Under the pieces are notes generated by a model that was not told where the DNA came from, made no database searches, and saw only the letters and a list, made by a program, of their open reading frames with translations. Shown here in pieces: positions 1-4,391 of a stretch of 5,580 bases of DNA; positions within the stretch are counted from its first letter, which is position 1; each line of letters opens with the position of its first letter. The translations under genes were made by a program, and so were the position numbers. The stretch covers positions 4,592 to 10,171 of the forward strand of contig MHYD01000032.1 in the NCBI GenBank assembly GCA_001824645.1, given 5' to 3'. Source of the DNA: Planctomycetes bacterium RBG_13_46_10. GTDB lineage: Bacteria > Planctomycetota > Phycisphaerae > Sedimentisphaerales > Anaerobacaceae.

Positions 1-693
1 GTCTAACAGGCCTGAGCCGCTGCCGAAAGAGTCCAAAGTGACATCTTCTTCAATCTCTTCGAGCTTGGCCTCACCTGTTGTGCCGCTTGCCCCTGCGGTA
101 CCACCCGTACCAGGTGATATCGTTGTCTCCGCCATAGTATCATCTGTAAGCTGATAATCATGGTCTGTTTCACCGAGGACGTTAATTCCTTCGCCGGTCA
201 GGGCGGTGTCGCCGCCTGACAAGTCACCCTCTGCAGCCGGTGCTCCGCTTTCCGGAGCCAATAGAATTTCTTCTCCTTCCTCTGCCTTTTCCTCTTCTTG
301 CTCTATGCCTTCTTCTCCTACCGCTGTCGCTGCTTCTTCTATACCTTCTTCTTCTCCTGCTCCTGCGGTGATTTCCTCTTCCGGCTCCATCTCTTGCTCT
401 TGTATTTCTGCTTCGCCGAACTGCGGTTCTTCTACTTCTTCCGGCTCAAAGGTCATTTCGGATTCCGCTGCCTCTGCAAACTCCTCGGTTTCTTCTACCG
501 GTGGTGATTCTTCCTTAGAGGCCGTATCACTCATATCAGCCATTAGAGCTTCTACTTCGTCGATTTTGAACAGCAAATTTGGGCCGTCACGAAACTCACG
601 TAGTTTGCCCTGCCTGGCTAAATCTTTAACTTCCTGCTCGGTTATATTGAGTTTCGCAGCTGCTTCCTTTAGTGAATAGAACATACCAGCCAT
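1..693 (-). CDS. Helix-turn-helix (excisionase/MerR-like) protein with a long acidic linker, C-terminus off the left edge
   Basis: Seen: an open frame from ATG at 693 to base 1 with no stop, giving 231 residues. AGGAGA (708-703) lies 9 bases before the start, which favours this ATG over the one three codons later. Residues 4-51 read like the short winged-helix fold of the excisionase/MerR class: MFYSLKEAAAKLNITEQEV, then a GKLREFRDG turn, then FKIDEVEALM. Residues 61-142 are extraordinarily acidic: 37 of 82 are Glu, with almost no basic residues. Residues 143-205 are a Gly/Ser/Thr/Ala-rich linker, and 208-218 is a second acidic patch. Known: this N-terminal fold usually binds DNA. I recall similar proteins in Phycisphaerae genomes but could not check. 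Inference: a regulator or nucleoid- or membrane-linked adaptor whose main domain lies beyond the window. The N-terminal fold call is fairly firm; the function is unknown. Confidence 0.85.
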   Translation of the reverse strand, partial: MAGMFYSLKEAAAKLNITEQEVKDLARQGKLREFRDGPNLLFKIDEVEALMADMSDTASKEESPPVEETEEFAEAAESEMTFEPEEVEEPQFGEAEIQEQEMEPEEEITAGAGEEEGIEEAATAVGEEGIEQEEEKAEEGEEILLAPESGAPAAEGDLSGGDTALTGEGINVLGETDHDYQLTDDTMAETTISPGTGGTAGASGTTGEAKLEEIEEDVTLDSFGSGSGLLD

Positions 694-727
694 AATCACT
701 TATCTCCTACACGATAACCTGTCAGTC

Positions 728-751
728 AATTCGGCGTGAAATCGCCGGATT
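728..751 (-). other. Possible leader hairpin before the helix-turn-helix gene
   Basis: AATTCGGCG and CGCCGGATT are inverted repeats around a 6-base loop. In the minus-strand transcript the 9-base stem has one C-A mismatch, which becomes a G-T wobble on the plus strand. It sits inside the predicted leader, about 35-58 bases before the start codon and clear of the ribosome binding site. There is no following T run, so it does not look like an intrinsic terminator. It could stabilise the leader or be chance. Confidence 0.3.
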
Positions 752-791
752 CACGACGAACCTTCTCAAGCTGCTAAATCCCGTCTTTTGG

Positions 792-804
792 ATTGTAACA
801 CAAT
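792..804. promoter_or_regulatory. Operator-like palindrome just past the transcription start
   Basis: ATTGT-AAC-ACAAT is a perfect 5+3+5 inverted repeat. It lies about 13 bases downstream of the -10 box, roughly +6 to +18 of the predicted transcript, where a repressor would block initiation. The 8-base string ACACAATT that covers its right arm (798-805) recurs in the same orientation at 867-874, upstream of the -35 box. A role as an operator, perhaps for self-repression by the downstream helix-turn-helix protein, is inference. A palindrome this short can occur by chance. Confidence 0.3.
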
Positions 805-816
805 TACTATAAGTAG

Positions 817-845
817 ATTATACCTAAGCTGTTTTATAAATGCAA
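817..845 (-). promoter_or_regulatory. Sigma70-type promoter of the helix-turn-helix gene
   Basis: On the minus strand the -35 box TTGCAT (845-840) is followed by a 17-base spacer and a perfect -10 box TATAAT (822-817). Transcription should start near 810, leaving a leader of about 115 bases before the ATG at 693. Orientation and distance fit the acidic helix-turn-helix gene. This is the best-matching promoter in the left half of the window. Confidence 0.75.
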
Positions 846-900
846 CCCTTTTTTGCCATAAGAAAGACACAATTGGCGTAATTTGAAATACTGAAATCAA

Positions 901-933
901 GGTTAAAAACAGCTTTGGATGGGTTAAAAACAG
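901..933. repeat. 12-bp direct repeat, 21-bp period
   Basis: GGTTAAAAACAG occurs at 901-912 and again, identically, at 922-933. The period of 21 bp is two helical turns, so both copies face the same side of the DNA, as paired activator or repressor sites often do. They lie 21 bp before the TTGACA at 954 on the plus strand, and more than 55 bp upstream of the minus-strand -35 box. Alternatively they are in-frame codons of a small or decayed gene, since 21 bp is also seven codons and an open frame runs through both. Confidence 0.55.
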
Positions 934-938
934 GCTAT

Positions 939-1085
939 ATGTACCATTCTGGCTTGACAACGATTGCAAAAATAGATAGTCTTGAAGATGCGGGCATTCG
1001 GATTTTATTGGCAAATGGCGAGTGTAGCTTCTCCGCAGAGGTCAGGATGGAGATAGAGCTATATGAAACAAGAGACATACCATAG
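939..1085 (+). CDS. Possible small ORF, 48 residues, unrecognised
   Basis: ATG at 939 opens a 48-codon frame ending at TAG 1083-1085. The product starts MYHSGLTTIAKIDSLEDAG, continues with IRILLANGECSFSAEV and ends in an acidic segment. It is soluble-looking, lacks low complexity and reads more like a real protein than most chance frames. The frame stays open upstream to a TAA at 879-881, so it could also be the tail of a decayed gene. Against it: the only ribosome-binding candidate is a weak AGG five bases before the ATG, and a 48-codon open frame can easily arise by chance. I do not recognise the family. Confidence 0.25.
   Translation: MYHSGLTTIAKIDSLEDAGIRILLANGECSFSAEVRMEIELYETRDIP
954..982 (+). 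promoter_or_regulatory. Weak promoter candidate for the HEAT-repeat gene
   Basis: A perfect -35 box TTGACA (954-959) is followed, after 17 bases, by TAGTCT (977-982), which keeps only three of six -10 consensus bases. It would give a leader of about 180 bases to the start at 1171. A competing -10-like TATATT at 1106-1111 has only a poor -35 partner (TAGGTT, 1083-1088). The TTGACA would lie inside the possible small ORF at 939-1085. Neither promoter is secure. Confidence 0.25.
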
Positions 1086-1156
1086 GTTAAGTCTGCTGAT
1101 TTTCATATATTTTCATCGAACTGCACCTTATTGCTGATTTATGGACTTATATTTTA

Positions 1157-1162
1157 GAAAGG
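1157..1162 (+). promoter_or_regulatory. Ribosome binding site that sets the start of the HEAT-repeat gene
   Basis: GAAAGG at 1157-1162 lies 8 bases before the ATG at 1171. The in-frame ATG at 1141 has no purine-rich sequence at a usable distance, and starting there would put ten extra residues before the signal peptide. The 1171 start is therefore preferred. Confidence 0.7.
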
Positions 1163-1170
1163 TATGTAAT

Positions 1171-2106
1171 ATGAAAAAAATGATTAGAGATAGAAGTGTG
1201 TATTTTTTAGTATTTTGCCTGTTAGCTTGTTGGATTGTATCCAACAATTGCTGGGCAGCGGATATTTCATACAGCCCAAGCAAGAAAAGCTGGGTGTTTT
1301 CAAAGGGAAATGTTAGTCATTATAAGGACGTGCTTCGCACAAAAGGATATGATGTCAATAGCGTCGAAGAGATTAAACGCGCAACTAAGGATGATGAGTC
1401 AACGGTCAGGATTAAAGCAATGTATTTACTGGCATACCAAATTGGCTCTGAGTCTATTCCTACGATTAAAGATGCACTCAATGATTCCTGGCCGTCAGTT
1501 CGTTGTAATGCTGCGAGGTTATTGGGTATGTTGGGCGATCGAAGCGGCCTGGAGGTAATGCGCAGGGATATGGCGGAATTCACAAGAGAGGATTGGAAAG
1601 AGGAAGAGGCACAAGATGAATTTGGGAAGTTACGGAGGGACATACCATTCGATTTACAAACGAAGGATGGGCGACTGCTTCTTGCCCTGCGGGCAGCGGA
1701 GGTTTTGGCAGAATGTGGTGATGTCGGTGGCTATGAGTTGGCAGCAAAGTCTGTCCTGGATGGTATACCTCTCCATAGGACTGTCGCTATTTATGTTCTT
1801 TCAGATATTAGCAGGCTTGATGAAGCTAAATTGAAAGACAAAGGCTGCAATCCGGAGGCTATTCTTCTTTTAGTAGCAGAGAAAGAGACTGATTATAATG
1901 TTCTGAATATCCTAATCGCGTGCGTTCATAATATGAAGTCGGAATCAACTATTAGAATTCTGGAGAAGGTCCAAAATTCACCACATCTCAAAGATGAGCA
2001 AAAGAAGAAGGTGCAAACTGGATTGGAAACTGCCAGGAAGAATCTTGAGAAGGAAAAACAAGGTAGTACAAAGAATAAAACGGAGAACAAAACGGAAAAT
2101 AAATAG
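1171..2106 (+). CDS. Exported HEAT-repeat-like protein of unknown function
   Basis: From ATG 1171 the protein has 311 residues. It begins with a Sec-type signal: a basic n-region (MKKMIRDR), a hydrophobic core at about 10-23, and a likely signal peptidase I site after CWA at 27-29. LLAC at 17-20 is an imperfect lipobox, so a lipoprotein is a less likely alternative. Residues 64-122 form two helical repeats of HEAT/PBS-lyase type, each ending in a helix like VRIKAMYLLAYQIG or VRCNAARLLGMLGD. A charged insert (131-165) follows, then further repeat-like helices at about 169-187, 200-215 and 226-267. The tail from 274 is Lys/Glu-rich. Such repeats serve as protein-binding scaffolds, here outside the cytoplasm. 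No catalytic motif is visible. It stands alone, convergent with the dehydratase gene, so neighbours give no role. Confidence 0.85.
   Translation: MKKMIRDRSVYFLVFCLLACWIVSNNCWAADISYSPSKKSWVFSKGNVSHYKDVLRTKGYDVNSVEEIKRATKDDESTVRIKAMYLLAYQIGSESIPTIKDALNDSWPSVRCNAARLLGMLGDRSGLEVMRRDMAEFTREDWKEEEAQDEFGKLRRDIPFDLQTKDGRLLLALRAAEVLAECGDVGGYELAAKSVLDGIPLHRTVAIYVLSDISRLDEAKLKDKGCNPEAILLLVAEKETDYNVLNILIACVHNMKSESTIRILEKVQNSPHLKDEQKKKVQTGLETARKNLEKEKQGSTKNKTENKTENK
2074..2103 (+). repeat. 12-bp tandem repeat at the end of the HEAT-repeat gene
   Basis: About 2.5 copies of a 12-bp unit (AATAAAACGGAG, with variants) encode the C-terminal NKTENKTENK directly before the stop. The copies differ only at third codon positions, so the peptide repeat is exact while the DNA has drifted. 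This makes a hydrophilic, probably disordered tail. It may be a slippage-derived extension. Confidence 0.6.
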
Positions 2107-2191
2107 GTCGGCAATATTGTATCTAAAAGGTTATTGGAGACTGTGAATAGTTTTATTTGTGAACCGACTGTTTATATTGTGATTATAATCA
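2107..2191. other. Convergent intergenic gap with a 12-bp palindrome
   Basis: This 85-bp gap lies between the stop codons of the HEAT-repeat gene and the dehydratase gene. It contains TGATTATAATCA (2180-2191), a perfect but AT-only-cored palindrome next to the dehydratase stop. No GC-rich stem with a T run is visible on either strand, so I cannot call an intrinsic terminator for either gene. Termination may use Rho or a structure I missed. Confidence 0.4.
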
Positions 2192-4168
2192 TCAGACGGA
2201 TACAAACTGGGTTTGGTTTATATTATTGGCATTGCCGGTGTATTCAGGAACAAGCTCTTTGATTTTCGCAATGAGTTCGCTGTTGTTTTGACCCCTGGCG
2301 ATGTCCAATAATTCATCTATACCGGTTCGGAGGTTCTGGCGTTCCATAAGGATGTTTTTCCATATACTGATTTTCGGGTGTCTCGTACGCTGCATATCCT
2401 CGCCTTCTATCCGCAGCTCTTCAAAGAGTTTTTCGCCGGGCCGCAGGCCGGTAAAAACTATTTCGATATCCTCGCCCGGCCTAAAGCCGCTAAGGGTAAT
2501 AAGCTCTTTGGCTAAATCTACCACTTTTACCGGCTCGCCCATATCGAGCACGAAGATTTCACCGCCTCTTCCCATAGTGGCCGCCTGAAGGACGAGCTGG
2601 CTGGCCTCCGGGATGGTCATAAAATATCGTTTCATATCCGGATGTGTGACAGTCACCGGGCCGCCTTCGGCTATCTGCTTCTTGAAGATGGGCACAACCG
2701 AGCCTTGCGAATCGAGCACATTGCCGAACCGCACCGTGACGAAGTAGGTATTGCTGGTCCTGCCCAGGTCTTGTATGTACATCTCTGCGATTCGCTTGGA
2801 TGAGCCCATTATGCTGGTTGGGTTGACGGCTTTATCGGTGCTTATCATAACAAAGTTTGTGACGCCATATTTGCTGGCGACATCGGCAACGGTTTTTGTG
2901 CCTCCGACATTATTTTTAACGGCTTCGCTGGGATTCAGCTCCATCATAGGGACATGTTTATGGGCGGCGGCGTGGATAACGACCTGCGGCCTATACTGTT
3001 TGAAGATTGCTTCCACGCGCGGTTTGTCGGTGATGTCGCAGATTATTGGTTCAAGACTGACTTCGGGAAATCCCTTATGCAGCTCCTTCTCTATAAAAAA
3101 TAGCGGATTTTCCGCTTGTTCAACAAGCAAAAGCAGTTCCGGCTTGAACTTGCAGAGCTGCCTGCACATTTCCGAGCCGATGGAGCCGCCGGCACCGGTG
3201 ACGAGGATGATTTTATCTCGTGCGAAGGCCTCTATTAAATCCAGGTCAAGCTGAACGGCTTCTCTGCCGAGCAAATCTTTGATATCGACGTCACGAATCT
3301 GGGACACGCGGAACTTGCCGGAGGCAATATCGGTTATTGACGGAACCGTCCGGAAGCGTATTTTGGTGCCTTCGCATACTTGGATGACCCGCCTTAATTG
3401 TTTATGGGTTGCTGAGGGTATTGCAATGGCTATTTCTTCGATGTTGCGGTCGGCACAGATTTTGGGCAGCTCATTAACTGTTCCGAGAACGGATATTCCG
3501 TGAATACTAATACCTTGTTTGGCAGGGTCATCGTCAATGAAACCAATAACATCGTATTCGGCGACGGGCATTCGATGGATTTCCCGCAGAAGTGCTTCGC
3601 CGGCATTGCCTGCTCCGACTATGAGTAACCGCTTCAATCGGCCGCTTTCCATCGTGCGAAACTCCTCGTAGTATAGTCGAATTACCATTCGCAGCCCGCC
3701 GAGTATCATTACCGACGTGAACATATCGGCTATACATACGCCTTCTGCGATTGTATCCATACCATCCGGCAGGTACCTGCGAATAAAATCAATGTAGCTT
3801 ATCGCAAACCATGCAACTACTATGACAAGAGTGCTGAATAGAGATGCGCGCAGCATACCCAGCAGGTCGGAGATGCCCACGTAACGCCACCAGCCGCGAT
3901 ATTGCCTGAACAGCCAGAATACGGGAAGCTTGACGATAAGAAACAATATCAACAGGGTCGGGTACAGTCCTACAAGCCAGGTTTGTTTGAACTTCATCTC
4001 GTTTACTACTAAAAAAGAGAGTAATAGGGAGACGGCAAAGGCAATTGTGTGAGCGAGGATTATCAAGGGCTTGCGTAACGTAAGCAAAACTGCAGGAGGA
4101 GAAGCCGGCATTTCTAATTGATTTTTATTTAGCTGCTTATTTATCAATTTGTCAGGCATATTTTCCAT
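2192..4168 (-). CDS. Membrane-bound nucleotide-sugar 4,6-dehydratase (WbpM/CapD/PglF/FlaA1 family)
   Basis: A complete 658-residue protein, the usual size for the large membrane form. Four hydrophobic segments (about 34-55, 64-86, 108-128, 142-163) anchor it. A first Rossmann fold follows (LIVGAGNAG, 182-190), then the catalytic short-chain dehydrogenase fold: TGAGGSIG (324-331) for NAD, HAAAHKHVP (399-407), STDK (443-446), Met454 and Lys458 in MGSSK, RFGNVL (480-485) and LRPGEKLFEEL (575-585). In large family members Met replaces the Tyr of the usual YxxxK, as here, so it looks active. Family members convert UDP-GlcNAc to UDP-2-acetamido-2,6-dideoxy-xylo-hexos-4-ulose, feeding rare sugars into surface polysaccharide or glycoprotein glycans; the exact substrate is inferred. 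The start at 4168 has only a weak ribosome binding site, and ATG 4159 is an alternative. It follows a glycosyltransferase-like gene by 223 bp but has its own promoter. Confidence 0.95.
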   Translation of the reverse strand: MENMPDKLINKQLNKNQLEMPASPPAVLLTLRKPLIILAHTIAFAVSLLLSFLVVNEMKFKQTWLVGLYPTLLILFLIVKLPVFWLFRQYRGWWRYVGISDLLGMLRASLFSTLVIVVAWFAISYIDFIRRYLPDGMDTIAEGVCIADMFTSVMILGGLRMVIRLYYEEFRTMESGRLKRLLIVGAGNAGEALLREIHRMPVAEYDVIGFIDDDPAKQGISIHGISVLGTVNELPKICADRNIEEIAIAIPSATHKQLRRVIQVCEGTKIRFRTVPSITDIASGKFRVSQIRDVDIKDLLGREAVQLDLDLIEAFARDKIILVTGAGGSIGSEMCRQLCKFKPELLLLVEQAENPLFFIEKELHKGFPEVSLEPIICDITDKPRVEAIFKQYRPQVVIHAAAHKHVPMMELNPSEAVKNNVGGTKTVADVASKYGVTNFVMISTDKAVNPTSIMGSSKRIAEMYIQDLGRTSNTYFVTVRFGNVLDSQGSVVPIFKKQIAEGGPVTVTHPDMKRYFMTIPEASQLVLQAATMGRGGEIFVLDMGEPVKVVDLAKELITLSGFRPGEDIEIVFTGLRPGEKLFEELRIEGEDMQRTRHPKISIWKNILMERQNLRTGIDELLDIARGQNNSELIAKIKELVPEYTGNANNINQTQFVSV

Positions 4169-4205
4169 GCAATATTGTAATCCAGCCTCAGGTTTTCAAA
4201 GACTA

Positions 4206-4233
4206 AATATAAAAAGGTTAATATAACTGTCAA
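4206..4233 (-). promoter_or_regulatory. Sigma70-type promoter of the dehydratase gene
   Basis: On the minus strand a perfect -35 TTGACA (4233-4228) is followed by a 16-base spacer and TATATT (4211-4206), five of six -10 consensus bases. Transcription should begin near 4199, about 30 bases before the ATG at 4168. This suggests the dehydratase is transcribed on its own even if read-through from the upstream gene also occurs. Confidence 0.75.
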
Positions 4234-4249
4234 GGTATTATCACATACC
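4234..4249. promoter_or_regulatory. Small dyad touching the dehydratase -35 box
   Basis: GGTAT-TATCAC-ATACC is a 5+6+5 inverted repeat whose edge abuts the -35 box at 4228-4233. A factor bound here would contact or occlude polymerase from the upstream side. The arms are short and the surroundings AT-rich, so chance is a real alternative. No regulator gene is adjacent. Confidence 0.25.
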
Positions 4250-4327
4250 ACATATATCGGCATAAATAATTACAAATATTATCCAAAACATGACATATAA
4301 CTGAGATGGTATAGCGTGAATGCTAAG

Positions 4328-4366
4328 TTTTACCGGCCCTTAGAATTTGGCTTTTGACCGGCCTTA
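4328..4366. repeat. Imperfect 15-bp direct repeat between the sugar genes
   Basis: TTTTACCGGCCCTTA (4328-4342) and TTTTGACCGGCCTTA (4352-4366) are near-identical, differing by one inserted base at each of two places, with a period of 24 bp. The shared ACCGGCC core stands out as GC-rich in AT-rich surroundings. The copies are direct, not inverted, so they do not form a terminator stem. They lie in the 223-bp gap downstream of the glycosyltransferase-like gene. Function is unknown. Confidence 0.5.
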
Positions 4367-4391
4367 CCCCGATGCTATTTTGCGCTGCCTG

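Larger units (their letters stand above)
694..1140. other. Divergent intergenic region
   Basis: This stretch separates the minus-strand helix-turn-helix gene from the plus-strand HEAT-repeat gene. It holds the leader and promoter of the former (to 845), a direct-repeat pair (901-933), a weak plus-strand promoter candidate (954-982) and a possible 48-codon ORF (939-1085). An 82-codon minus-strand frame at 766-1014 also exists, but it runs across the strong promoter and lacks a convincing ribosome binding site. No tRNA or other RNA gene was recognised. Its length suggests both flanking genes carry real upstream regulation. Confidence 0.6.

Noticed and set aside
206..679. A long serine-rich plus-strand open frame
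   Set aside because: It is the antisense shadow of the Glu-rich coding region: GAA/GAG codons read backwards give TTC/CTC and, shifted, TCT/TCC Ser codons. The minus-strand gene has a proper promoter, ribosome binding site and domain.
766..1014. An 82-codon minus-strand open frame in the divergent region
   Set aside because: It runs through the strong TTGCAT/TATAAT promoter on the same strand, has no convincing ribosome binding site, and its hydrophobic, Leu/Phe-rich translation resembles no family I know.
1141..1170. Upstream ATG at 1141 as the start of the HEAT-repeat gene
   Set aside because: It has no ribosome binding site and would add ten residues before a normal signal-peptide n-region; GAAAGG serves the ATG at 1171.
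1320..1643. Minus-strand open frame inside the HEAT-repeat gene
   Set aside because: It is antisense to a gene with a signal peptide, repeat structure and good ribosome binding site; the translation shows no domain.
2106..2168. Possible long stem between GTCGG (2107-2111) and CCGAC (2164-2168) as a terminator
   Set aside because: The arms are only five bases and are separated by more than 50 bases with no T run, so this is unlikely to form or to terminate transcription.
2751..3254. Plus-strand open frames opposite the dehydratase gene
   Set aside because: They lie wholly opposite conserved catalytic motifs of the dehydratase and are explained as antisense shadows in a GC-richer gene.
4328..4366. 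ACCGGCC repeats as a terminator stem for the glycosyltransferase-like gene
   Set aside because: The copies are in direct orientation; only a GGCC core could pair, which is too short for an intrinsic terminator.
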